Of a stretch of 19,040 bases of DNA, positions 1 through 8,507 are shown in pieces. Source of the DNA: CAYHHI01 sp964356335 (GTDB lineage: Bacteria; Arandabacterota; Arandabacteria; Arandabacterales; Arandabacteraceae); the NCBI GenBank assembly GCA_964356335.1, contig CAYHHI010000058.1:1-19040 (forward strand). The letters are read 5' to 3'. Numbering within the stretch: position 1 is the first letter of the stretch; every line of letters starts with the position of its first letter. A program made the position numbers and the translations under genes. Below the pieces are notes generated by a model. That model made no database searches and had not been told where the DNA came from. It saw nothing but the letters and a program-made list of their open reading frames with translations.

Positions 1-47
1 TCGATCCCCACCATAGGGAACCAAGAGCCTCATGGGGTCATTTGATA

Positions 48-3000
48 CTATCTCAATATGAGCATCTTGTGGGTTGCCCTGTAACCTGCTGCCTCCATCT
101 TGCAAAAATACATGCCACTCGAGACCTGTTGACCATGCGCATCCCTGCCGTCCCACGGCACGCTGTACTGACCGGGCTCCTCGCGGGCATCAACCAGGAT
201 CCGCACCAGCCGGCCTGTCGCGCTATACACTTTTATCCTGACGTCGCTCGGGTTTGCCACCTCATACCTGATCTCGGTCGAGGTCACACACGGGTTGGGC
301 ACGTTCTGGGAGAGCGCCCACGTGTAAGCTGGGACTCCCGGCTGGGGCACGCCAGCTGCTCCGCCTCCGCCATTCGAGGGCAATCCAAAGATGCCCTCAA
401 GAATCATGTGCATGAGCTCAACTCGGCCGTCGTAGCTGCCAGCGTCGAAACCAGGAACCGGCGTTGGTGGGTTCCCATTGCAATACCCGCGCTCATGATT
501 CACAGATGCGCACAGATCAAAGTTCACGTACGCACACTGCCCTACTCCCTGGTATTCCGTATAGATCACTTCATCTGCCTGCGCCACCGTTGGATTGGTA
601 ATGGACATCAAGCACTGGGCAGTGTAGCCCACTGGCGGCGTTGCATTGGTCAAGACGTAGGACATATCCTTGAGATATGGGCACTCCCGGTAGACCAGAA
701 GCGTGTCAAGGTCAACCGCAACGGGACTCCCAAATACGTCAACCGTGTCAACAGCCACCGCATAGACATAAGGGTAAGTCAATCCATAAGGCATCTCACT
801 GAGATATGTGGTACCCATTATGCCGCTCAGGAACTCGCCCCCGAGCGAGTCATCTCCATTGCCGCCCTGAGCCCAGGGCGCCATATCATAGGCTATTCTG
901 TCGCCACAGAGCACCACCTTGCCCCCGTCCCCGAGATAGGCGCGTAGCGCCCGCTGGGCTTCCGCATCAAAGAGGTAGTTTGAGAAATAGGGCCCCGTGA
1001 ACCACACCACGGCATCGTAGTCATCGAACCAAATCGGATGTATGTGCTGATTGTTACCCGCCCCATTGATGTCGAATTTGTCGTAGCAGTAACCCGCATC
1101 GGCGAGCGTCCGTTCATAGATGTCCTCAAGTGGCATCTGGTGATTCACATCAGTCAAGCAAGGTGACCAATCGTAGAGATATCTATTGTGCCCATCCACG
1201 AGAAGGACCTTAGGCTCGGCGTACGTCTGCGGGAAGATCGGAAGGATCGAGAAGGTGAAGTAGTCTTCCGCACTGCCTGTGTGCCCGGCATGCACGGGGC
1301 CGGCTTTCGCGGGGAAATAGGCGACATGGCCGAGAGAATCGGTCGCTGTCACATAGTACCAGACCTCCGTTCCCTTGGCCCATTGCGTGAGGCCAAAGTC
1401 AGCGGGGCAGAGCGTGCCATAATAATCACCGCCAAAGGTGGGATCCTCAGGATGGCTTGCATGATGCTGCGGCATGGATTTGCTTACCCAGCTCGTCCCT
1501 GCGTCAAGGCTTCCCCACAGGGCAACGCCGGCCAGATGATCCCTGTCTTGGACAGTGACATAGAGCTGTGTGCCCTTGGGCAAAGGCGGAGCGCCGGGGC
1601 CAGAGTACCTGCCTACTGTGTCAGGATCATAGGCATCGAAGAAGGAGTTGTAACCACAGATGCCCGTGAAGAAGGTATCATGGAGGAGGTCTATGCCCCT
1701 GGCATAAAAATCTGCTGCATTGCGGTCATAGAACCCTATCGAGACATTGTCAACCTGGAATTCGCTGCCCTTGTGGTTGCCGCGGCAGGCATCACCCGGC
1801 GCCGAGCTATCAAGGATGTCCCAGGCATACTGCATAGAATCCACAGTTGAATTTATCCAGTACGACACATCCTCGTAGGTGTCGAAAAACCAGAAGCCAT
1901 AGCACCCACCGCAAATCCAACCGGTTTCACCCACCCAGGGGCACCATTGCCCCGACACAGAGTCGTAGAACCTTACCTTGGTGCTGGTGTAGTCGCAGGT
2001 GACATCAGTTGCACACCTGAACTCGTCGTACTGAACGACAGATCCGCTGTTAAGCATCGGGACGCGCGGCGACATCAGCCTGTAGTACCAGCCATTCCTC
2101 CAGGGAACACCCGCCGGGTAGCCCTGCTCCGGTCTGGCGCGATAGACAAAGGAAGAGTCAAGCATGCATATGTACCGGCTTCCACCATCACCGCCCTCAT
2201 ATGGTGGATCGGGATCATGGACGATGTGCCACTGGTCAATCACACCTTCAGGCTTGGGAAGACTCCAGTACGCAGGATTCAGAACCCCGCTCTCGAAATC
2301 ATCCACAAACTGCTGCGTATCTCCCCTTACCCAGACATTATCCAGGAAGGCGCCCCCATCCGTACTGCCTCTGCCATCGGCATCACTCCAGGCGGCATCT
2401 GATGCGAATCTCCACCTGAACTTCGGCCCCGACGTGATGATGAGCGAGCCGGGCACTATCACTTTCTTGAAGGCAGGCTCGTTGGGAATGGTCCTCAACT
2501 GCCAATTGCAGTTCACAAGCCGGTTCAAGTCGGTATTTCCCCAATAGTCCGGGTTGGGCTTGCTGGGTGATCCGCATATTGCTCCAGGATTGTTGCTTGT
2601 GGCATTGAAGGTAGCCAGCGTTTTCCACTGCGTGCCATTCCAATAGTCAACATAGAAGTAATCATACTTGCATTCAGTATCGTACCTGGGATCGAAGAAG
2701 AGGGTGCATCCGTTGGCAACTGCGAAGGTATCAGGAAGCGTGAGTTGGGCAAAGCAGTTCCAGCTGTTGCCGTAACCGGGTGGGTTGATCCACGTGCCGC
2801 ACTCGACAGGTTTGCCCTGCCAGAGGGCGCTCGAGCCACACCAGAGGGCGTAGGTGCCGCAGTACGGTCTCTGGTCAGCGCGATACGTGTCAATATGCCA
2901 AAAATTGATTCCCGTCTGAGACGGCAGAGTCCTCACGTCAACGTGGGTGAAGCATCGTGTGTCCCAAGGAGGATTGGTGCCGCAGGAGTCACCCGGCCCT

Positions 3001-3287
3001 CCTTCAAAACACCAGGTCTCAAGCGCGCCCGGCCCACCGGTCGCCTCACCTCCGTGCCCCATGCCAGGATCCCCGGGGCAATAGGTTGGACTGTTCTGAG
3101 CCTGGAGCCACGTCGTATCGCCAGAAGAAGACATGACGAATGGTGCAGAGAGGAGAGATCGACCGGACAATCCCGATGGAGTCACTGGTGGCTGGCGGTG
3201 GCTTATACACTCGGACATTGAAAATGCAAGCGATACAGAGAGCAGAGTACAAAGCACCCAAATCCCCACAATCATCCGTGCCTTCAT
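48..3287 (-). CDS. Large secreted Cys-rich protein with FlgD-like (type IX-type) C-terminal tail
   Basis: A 1079-residue exported protein of unknown substrate. I chose the ATG at 3287 because AAGGAGGT lies 5 nt before it and a signal peptide follows directly (MKARMIVGIWVLCTLLSVSL). An in-frame ATG at 3344 would put 19 polar residues ahead of it and has no such site. Residues about 110-540 look like two jelly-roll, MAM-like segments, the second opening near residue 327 with VDDFESGVLNPAYW. Residues about 585-680 look like an Ig-like segment (ALWGSLDAGTSW). Residues about 690-940 start PKVLLVDGHNRYLYDW and resemble a ThuA/class-I-amidotransferase-like alpha/beta domain (GDGGKVVLCGDRIAYD). Residues 993-1079 are a FlgD Ig-like/sorting tail (SQNVPNPC, IKVYSATGRLVRIL, WDGRDAHGQQVSSGMYF). 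In the FCB group such tails direct surface secretion. About 32 Cys suggest oxidative folding outside the cytoplasm. Export and tail are well supported; the inner domain names are inference from short motifs. Confidence 0.88.
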   Translation of the reverse strand: MKARMIVGIWVLCTLLSVSLAFSMSECISHRQPPVTPSGLSGRSLLSAPFVMSSSGDTTWLQAQNSPTYCPGDPGMGHGGEATGGPGALETWCFEGGPGDSCGTNPPWDTRCFTHVDVRTLPSQTGINFWHIDTYRADQRPYCGTYALWCGSSALWQGKPVECGTWINPPGYGNSWNCFAQLTLPDTFAVANGCTLFFDPRYDTECKYDYFYVDYWNGTQWKTLATFNATSNNPGAICGSPSKPNPDYWGNTDLNRLVNCNWQLRTIPNEPAFKKVIVPGSLIITSGPKFRWRFASDAAWSDADGRGSTDGGAFLDNVWVRGDTQQFVDDFESGVLNPAYWSLPKPEGVIDQWHIVHDPDPPYEGGDGGSRYICMLDSSFVYRARPEQGYPAGVPWRNGWYYRLMSPRVPMLNSGSVVQYDEFRCATDVTCDYTSTKVRFYDSVSGQWCPWVGETGWICGGCYGFWFFDTYEDVSYWINSTVDSMQYAWDILDSSAPGDACRGNHKGSEFQVDNVSIGFYDRNAADFYARGIDLLHDTFFTGICGYNSFFDAYDPDTVGRYSGPGAPPLPKGTQLYVTVQDRDHLAGVALWGSLDAGTSWVSKSMPQHHASHPEDPTFGGDYYGTLCPADFGLTQWAKGTEVWYYVTATDSLGHVAYFPAKAGPVHAGHTGSAEDYFTFSILPIFPQTYAEPKVLLVDGHNRYLYDWSPCLTDVNHQMPLEDIYERTLADAGYCYDKFDINGAGNNQHIHPIWFDDYDAVVWFTGPYFSNYLFDAEAQRALRAYLGDGGKVVLCGDRIAYDMAPWAQGGNGDDSLGGEFLSGIMGTTYLSEMPYGLTYPYVYAVAVDTVDVFGSPVAVDLDTLLVYRECPYLKDMSYVLTNATPPVGYTAQCLMSITNPTVAQADEVIYTEYQGVGQCAYVNFDLCASVNHERGYCNGNPPTPVPGFDAGSYDGRVELMHMILEGIFGLPSNGGGGAAGVPQPGVPAYTWALSQNVPNPCVTSTEIRYEVANPSDVRIKVYSATGRLVRILVDAREEPGQYSVPWDGRDAHGQQVSSGMYFCKMEAAGYRATHKMLILR

Positions 3288-3835
3288 TGGAGACCTCCTT
3301 CGGCTACAGGGCGCCGCCCAGTGGAGAAACCTGCAGTTTAGCAAGTTGGAACGTCACACCTCCTGTCTTGCGATTCCTGTTGGAAGAAACTCTATGCTCT
3401 TGTCCCGTTTCGCGCCGACTTCACGATTTCTACCGGAAAAGCCTGCTGTCTGCCTCCTCCTATTTCACAATCAACGTGTTCTTGACTGCCTTGCGGCCTG
3501 GTGCCTCCACACTCGGTCTGCGCGAAGCCAATCCCCAAAAGCGAAAAACACCCTAACCAGTCATATTATACCACGCTTCGCACAAACCGTGAAGCCTGGA
3601 AATTACCAGGGGGGTTGGGAACAGACATCGTGACCCTGGGGTAGGACCGGGGAAGCTGGTATGTCTTGGGGGGAATCTGTGGAGGGAATTGCTCAGGGTT
3701 GTTGGGCGCGTTGATTATGGGGGTGTCGGTCAAGAGTATAAGGGATTGGAGCCGGTGGCTGCTGACGTCGGGATCGACCCGGTACCGGACCATGAGGCGA
3801 ATGGCAGGGCCGACCGTCAGTGGTTCAGGCCGGTC
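3288..3835. other. 548-bp intergenic gap with long leader of the secreted-protein gene
   Basis: No convincing gene. Both flanking genes read on the minus strand. The right part holds the 3' flank of the DUF3160 gene, with a 10-bp palindrome CCGGTACCGG near 3780-3789 but no T-run, so no clear intrinsic terminator. The stretch at about 3608-3710 is rich in G-runs on the plus strand. A minus-strand promoter lies at 3565-3593 and leaves an untranslated leader of about 270 nt before the start at 3287. Open frames here have no recognisable product. Confidence 0.5.
3565..3593 (-). promoter_or_regulatory. Extended -10 promoter for the secreted-protein gene
   Basis: Read on the minus strand, a perfect TATAAT (plus positions 3565-3570) is preceded by TGG, giving the extended -10 form TGnTATAAT. 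A -35-like TTCACG (3588-3593, four of six matches to TTGACA) lies exactly 17 bp upstream. Initiation would fall near 3558. This is a motif-based call. Confidence 0.6.
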
Positions 3836-6256
3836 TCATTCTGACCTGTACACCTGTGTCCACGCGGGCGCATCGGGCTTCGTCCTCTTTAGCATCTCCC
3901 GCCAGGCCTCATCGGTCAGGCGCTCGCTCATAGGTTGCTTGAATTCGAAATACGTGAGCTCGGGACCTGCGGCCATGTAGATGCCCGATCCGATTCTCAT
4001 AATGCCGACCACGAGGTCAATTTCGCCGCAAGCTTCTTCAAGGGCCATGCCGCTATTGGTATCGGTGTGAACGTCGGCGACCAGGGAAGTCTTCCTGGAT
4101 TTCGGATCCAGACCCTCGACCACACTGCCCACGACATCTCCAAAACCGCCTATGAAGCGGGTATCATTTTCGTCGAGCGCCTCCCCGCGGAGCTCCTTCG
4201 CAGATATCGCTGTAAGCGTGATAAGCGCGTCCTCAAGGTCCGCCAATCTTGCGGCCTGCTTCTCATCGAGAAGATTCATGGCATTGAGCCCTTTTCGCAT
4301 CATCCGGGTGAGGCTCAAAAGCCTGTTGTAGACCTCAGGCACAGGCTCAACGTAGCCGGTCACTTTCGGCCGCATCGGTACAGCCGAAAGAGTCATCGTG
4401 TAACTCTGCTTGGTATAAAGGATGGTATCGTGCCGGAGCTCCGTCCAGGAGGCAAGCCCCTGCGTGAGGAGCCTATTCTTCCAGGCATCAGACTGCATGA
4501 AGGTGGGGTAGCCCGCGCCATACTGGTTGACGAGAGCCCTGAGCACCCAGAGCCAGTTCCAGTAGAGGTTCTGGTTCCATTCCGCAGGCTTGAGCCCGTC
4601 CATCTCCTGCTTCACCTCGGCGAAGGCTTTGTCGAAGTCTTCATAATGGCTGTCGCCCAGGTCATTCAGGATTGCCAGCGCCCTGTCCGAGCCAAGAACC
4701 GCCATGATGTCGAGCCCACGGGGGAATACTCTCGCGATGCCTACCCCCGGCACATTGAAGGCCGTAAAGGGCATTCCGCTCCCCGTGAACTGGCGCACAT
4801 AGGGAGCGACCATCTTCGATAGGATGTACGAATCGGGCACATACCGCTGCCCCATCAGGCGGAGACCCCGAGTCTTGGCGAGGCATTTGTCGGCCTGCTC
4901 AGGAGTAAAGGGTGGTGCAAGCGCGCAGTCACCCGTTCCGCCATAGATGCGCGCAGAGCGGTACTCCGCGAGCTTCGCCTTGAGTACCCCTTGCTTGTCG
5001 GCAAAGGCTTTGGGTTCAAGGGGACCGCTGAAGACTTGCTTCATGGCCTCGATATACTGATATGGGCCGAGGTCGTCTGAGAAACCTACGAAGAAGGATG
5101 TCACCGTGTAGACTTTATCCCAGAGATCCATGGAGTTTCGGTCCCCGTCCATCGCAGACGCTATGATGCAGGCGCCCAGGGTCTGAATCCGTGCATCGTA
5201 CTCGGAGATGAGTGCATCGCATGTGGCGCAGGTCTGGCCGGGTTGAACAGCCGCGCTTCCTTTGATCAGCATGCTCATCCTGCCGAACCACATCATGGCT
5301 TTGAAGTAGTTCTTGAGTTTTTCCGATGTTGTGTAGTGGCCGCGGGGGACATATTGCGAGTAGTCTTCGGCATACTTAAGCAGGGGCGATGGCGTGAAGC
5401 CTCCATGCTCGGTGATGAGGTCAATCTCGGCGTCCACGGCGCGAGAGAGCTCCGCCGGGACTTCGAACGTGTACCTGGTGAGGTCGCTACTGGTGAATTC
5501 CCTGTACTGCTCCTCATTCGGACGGCCAGGCCCGCCGATCCTGGGGCCTCCGCCAATCCTTGGTCCTCCTTCTGATGGCTGGGGTATCTGATTCTCCTGG
5601 GGTCTGAGCAGGGAAAGCCCGACCGCCAGAAACACCGCATCCCGCAACGCCGCTTCCTTGAGATCACCGGACGACTTGCGATAGGTATCCGAGCAGGCTT
5701 CGAAGAGTTGAAGACTGAGAGTCCAGACAGCGTCGTAAAGGTCGCGGGCTTCGATCGAGCTGAGGGTGTTGTCAAAAAGAACGTGGTAAGTGTGAAGCAG
5801 CGATCCTGAGGTTATTAGAACCGGCGTCCCAAGTGAGGCAAGCGCCTTGTAGGCCTGGGCCACATCGTCACATTCGGGCGCCGCACTGAAGTCCGTCACC
5901 ACAAAGCCGTTCTTGAGAAGAAGCTCACTCGCCTTGGGGCTCAACCCGAGTGTGGATGCTGCATCTTCGTAGTTGACGATTGAACTCGACTTGAGCGGGA
6001 GCGCATACTGCGGAGCATCATAAGAGATGCTGAGCGGTGTGTACTCGAAGTAGGAGGTGAAATCAAACCCGCCTCTCCCATCGTTCCCACCGCTGCCGTT
6101 GCTCCTGGCTCCGACATCGTCTCCTCTACCGCCATCATCTCCCATACCGCTTCCTTTCGTAAGAGCGGCGCACCCCAGGCCCGCTACGCACACTGATACC
6201 GCGAAGATCAGGACGATAAACAAGACTCTTCGCCTTGCATCCGTTCTCTCTTTCAT
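3836..6256 (-). CDS. DUF3160-family lipoprotein or exported protein
   Basis: An 806-residue protein of the DUF3160 family, whose biochemical role is not established. Family-like features are the opening segment (FEYTPLSISYDAPQYALPL), then YEDAASTLGLSPKASELLLKNGFVV, an early helical block with TSGSLLHTYHVLFDNTL, and a C-terminal region with LVADVHTDTN and LVVGIMRIGSGIYMAAGPELTY. The N-terminus is basic then hydrophobic (MKERTDARRRVLFIVLIFAV), ending at Cys29 in AGLGC. That could be a lipidation site, but position -3 is Gly, so the lipobox is imperfect. A Gly/Asp-rich linker follows. Another low-complexity stretch has GGPRIGG repeated back to back. I chose ATG 6256 because GGAGG lies 7 nt upstream; ATG 6274, six codons earlier, also has a GGAGA and is possible. 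It reads toward the secreted-protein gene, but the gap and separate promoter argue against tight co-transcription. Confidence 0.9.
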   Translation of the reverse strand: MKERTDARRRVLFIVLIFAVSVCVAGLGCAALTKGSGMGDDGGRGDDVGARSNGSGGNDGRGGFDFTSYFEYTPLSISYDAPQYALPLKSSSIVNYEDAASTLGLSPKASELLLKNGFVVTDFSAAPECDDVAQAYKALASLGTPVLITSGSLLHTYHVLFDNTLSSIEARDLYDAVWTLSLQLFEACSDTYRKSSGDLKEAALRDAVFLAVGLSLLRPQENQIPQPSEGGPRIGGGPRIGGPGRPNEEQYREFTSSDLTRYTFEVPAELSRAVDAEIDLITEHGGFTPSPLLKYAEDYSQYVPRGHYTTSEKLKNYFKAMMWFGRMSMLIKGSAAVQPGQTCATCDALISEYDARIQTLGACIIASAMDGDRNSMDLWDKVYTVTSFFVGFSDDLGPYQYIEAMKQVFSGPLEPKAFADKQGVLKAKLAEYRSARIYGGTGDCALAPPFTPEQADKCLAKTRGLRLMGQRYVPDSYILSKMVAPYVRQFTGSGMPFTAFNVPGVGIARVFPRGLDIMAVLGSDRALAILNDLGDSHYEDFDKAFAEVKQEMDGLKPAEWNQNLYWNWLWVLRALVNQYGAGYPTFMQSDAWKNRLLTQGLASWTELRHDTILYTKQSYTMTLSAVPMRPKVTGYVEPVPEVYNRLLSLTRMMRKGLNAMNLLDEKQAARLADLEDALITLTAISAKELRGEALDENDTRFIGGFGDVVGSVVEGLDPKSRKTSLVADVHTDTNSGMALEEACGEIDLVVGIMRIGSGIYMAAGPELTYFEFKQPMSERLTDEAWREMLKRTKPDAPAWTQVYRSE

Positions 6257-6593
6257 CCGTGGCCCTCCCCTCATTCAGCATCTCCGGCGTAGATATCTTT
6301 GCCATTCGGCCCAATGATCAGGCTGCTCGCTGGCTAAGCTTAATGGCTGGGTATCCATTTGACAAGATGGTTTCAAGTTGACCCGGCCGCGATGGTGTTG
6401 GTAGATTGAACCAGAGGTCGCCGCGTGCGCAGTGATACTCATATACCTATACCCACTACCCACGCTTGCACAATTGTAAGATTGACGGTGCGATACCGTC
6501 CGCACGTGATACTCGGCGGCCCTGGGACGGTGAGTTGGGGTTCCACTCATGAACGGTATGCGTGCACACAGGGTGCACGAAGGCGAACCGCGC
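6257..6593. other. Divergent intergenic region between DUF3160 and sulfatase-fold genes
   Basis: About 337 bp from which the two neighbouring genes diverge. I see no gene here. It contains a perfect inverted repeat at 6484-6500, an 8-bp palindrome ACAATTGT near 6470, and two TTGAC boxes on the plus strand (TTGACA at 6359, TTGACC at 6378). The second is followed 18 bp later by a poor -10 (TAGATT). None is strong enough to name as a promoter. Confidence 0.45.
6484..6500. promoter_or_regulatory. Perfect inverted repeat, possible operator
   Basis: GACGGT-GCGAT-ACCGTC has 6-bp arms and a 5-bp centre. It sits about 94-110 bp upstream of the chosen start of the sulfatase-fold gene, in a divergent promoter region. 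No T-run follows, so an operator or leader hairpin is more likely than a terminator. No regulator gene is nearby to assign. Confidence 0.35.
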
Positions 6594-8423
6594 ATGGATG
6601 ACTACCGCAGGTACCTTACTGTTGGACTTGGCACAGGCTTCATCGCCGGAGTGATCGAGGGAACCTTGGTCCACCGGGCAGGCCTGGCCTATATTCCTTT
6701 TGCGGCTCTCGCTTACAGCGTCTTATTCGGGATTGGGTTTCTCGTGCTTGCGCTTATCGCGAAGGCGCTCCGGCGCGACCTCTTGGCTCTGGGCTTGGGC
6801 ATTGCCACGACCGCTTTCATCGGGCTCGAAGCCGGCTTCTGGCTGAATGTGCGGGCAAACCCGTTCGAAGAGACGGGATCGGGGAGAATCGGCAATGCAA
6901 TTGTGGTTGGTGGGAGCTTGGCGCTGGGGCTCGCTGCGTACCTGGTGGCGCGGCGCAGGCCATCACGCATCAACCCGTTGCGTCCCGTGCCCTGGATCGT
7001 CCTCGCAACTTTGCTCTTGCTCGTTGCTTACTTTGGGATTCTATCGGGCTCCTCCAAGCCCGGCCTCAACTGCATTCTTATCTCCGTCGATGCCATGCGA
7101 GCCGATCACTTGAGCACTTACGGATATACCAGGGCAACATCTCCGAATATCGATGCTCTCGCAAGGAGGGGTACGCTCTGGCTCAGAGACTACACACAGT
7201 CTCCAGGTACGACCGGCGGCCACGCAGCGATGCTCACGGGGCTCTATACTCTTAGTAATGGGGCGTACCTAAATGGCTATCCGCTCGATCCCAAGGTCGA
7301 GACGCTTGCCGAGGTCTTCGCCAGGAATGGCTATGCGACCGCAGCCTTCATAGACAATTGGTACCTAAGTCCGGCGCTTGGCTTCGGGCAGGGCTTCGAT
7401 TGCTTCGTGGATGGTGGGAAGGCAGCGATCCTTAAGGATGCAAGCCCCGCTATTTTCTTTCGCGGCCTCCTGCTCTACCAGGTCATACACAGGGGGCTTG
7501 TCCCTCCCGGGGCACCATCCGACCTGGACGTTGTCGATACCATACGCTGGCTTACCTGGCGCAAGCATCACCGCTTCTTTGTATTCCTGCACATATTGGA
7601 TCCGCATAGCCCCTACGTTCCTCCGCGAGACCTTATGGGCCATTTCGGTGGAAGCGGCGCGGAACTCGATCCGGCTTACATCGAGGGCCTGCATGTCAAG
7701 TCGCTTGAGGCCGAACTCACCCCCGAAGAGCAAAGGACGCTTGTTGACCGCTACGACGAGGAAATCCTTAGCGCCGACCGCAAGATCGGCAGAATAGTCA
7801 CCGCCCTTGGGAGGCTCGGACTTCTCGACAGAACCCTGGTCGTCGTCACTGCAGATCATGGCGAGGTGATGGGCGAGAGCAGCCAGAAGCAGTTCGCACA
7901 CGGCACGCTTGACTATGGCTGCCTGCACGTCCCCCTCATTGTTTCCTTCCCCGGCAAGGTGGCAGAAGCGAGACGCGTAGCTACGATTGCGCAGACCATA
8001 GATATCGTCCCTACCATTGATAACGCGCTCGGGCTCGGGGATGATGTGCGCCGACAGGGCACGGCGCTCCTCCCCCCACCCTCACTCGATGGAATTGGAA
8101 TTCGCAGGCCCGCGTTCACCACGGGCGATATAGAGGCAAGGGATGAATACAGCGTGATCACAGACCAGTGGCAATATGTGATACGGGGCGATACGGTTTC
8201 GCTCTACCCGCTCGGCCAAGGCTCAGGTCTTGCGCCTGACGCCGTCCAGCCAAATGTTATAAACCAGTACCCCTCAGTCGCCGATAGCCTTCAGACGCTC
8301 GTCGAAAACTGGATCAAGAAGTGCATGGATGAAGCCGTCGTCCCGTACTCGCTCAAGGACCGCTCCGTAACACCGGGCAGGGAAGCCCTCCAAAGGCTCA
8401 AGGCCCTCGGCTACATACATTGA
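6594..8423 (+). CDS. Membrane-anchored sulfatase/alkaline-phosphatase-superfamily hydrolase with Thr nucleophile
   Basis: A 609-residue protein. About five hydrophobic segments fill the first 155 residues (for example LTVGLGTGFIAGVIEG, VPWIVLATLLLLVAYFGIL). A catalytic domain follows, probably facing the periplasm. Metal-site motifs are ISVDAMRAD (Asp166), DPHSPY (His338), TADHGE (Asp421, His422) and FAHGT (His436). The nucleophile region reads SPGTTGGHAAMLTG. Counting back from LTG, Thr206 falls where type-I sulfatases have the Cys or Ser converted to formylglycine, and the Pro and Arg of CxPxR are replaced by Gly and His. This fits a phosphodiesterase or phosphotransferase-like activity better than a formylglycine sulfatase, though the substrate is unknown. 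ATG 6594 puts the first membrane helix right after the start; ATG 6549 is in frame but lacks a ribosome site, and 6594 has only a distant GAAGG. The gene stands alone on its strand. Confidence 0.88.
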   Translation: MDDYRRYLTVGLGTGFIAGVIEGTLVHRAGLAYIPFAALAYSVLFGIGFLVLALIAKALRRDLLALGLGIATTAFIGLEAGFWLNVRANPFEETGSGRIGNAIVVGGSLALGLAAYLVARRRPSRINPLRPVPWIVLATLLLLVAYFGILSGSSKPGLNCILISVDAMRADHLSTYGYTRATSPNIDALARRGTLWLRDYTQSPGTTGGHAAMLTGLYTLSNGAYLNGYPLDPKVETLAEVFARNGYATAAFIDNWYLSPALGFGQGFDCFVDGGKAAILKDASPAIFFRGLLLYQVIHRGLVPPGAPSDLDVVDTIRWLTWRKHHRFFVFLHILDPHSPYVPPRDLMGHFGGSGAELDPAYIEGLHVKSLEAELTPEEQRTLVDRYDEEILSADRKIGRIVTALGRLGLLDRTLVVVTADHGEVMGESSQKQFAHGTLDYGCLHVPLIVSFPGKVAEARRVATIAQTIDIVPTIDNALGLGDDVRRQGTALLPPPSLDGIGIRRPAFTTGDIEARDEYSVITDQWQYVIRGDTVSLYPLGQGSGLAPDAVQPNVINQYPSVADSLQTLVENWIKKCMDEAVVPYSLKDRSVTPGREALQRLKALGYIH

Positions 8424-8507
8424 CCCCCTGCCATCCCTGCCATCCCCGTGTCTCTGCTAAAACCAGTCACAGCCTGCAACCCAGCTCGCGAGCGCTCAGG
8501 TCTCTCT

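Noticed and set aside
3566..3793. 75-codon minus-strand frame in phase with the DUF3160 gene after its TGA, suggesting stop-codon read-through
   Set aside because: The DUF3160 protein has a natural-looking C-terminus before the TGA, the extension has no recognisable or domain-like sequence, and there is no ribosome site of its own.
8484..8493. Palindrome GCTCGCGAGC between the convergent sulfatase-fold and SOR-like genes as a terminator
   Set aside because: There is no loop and no T-run on either strand.
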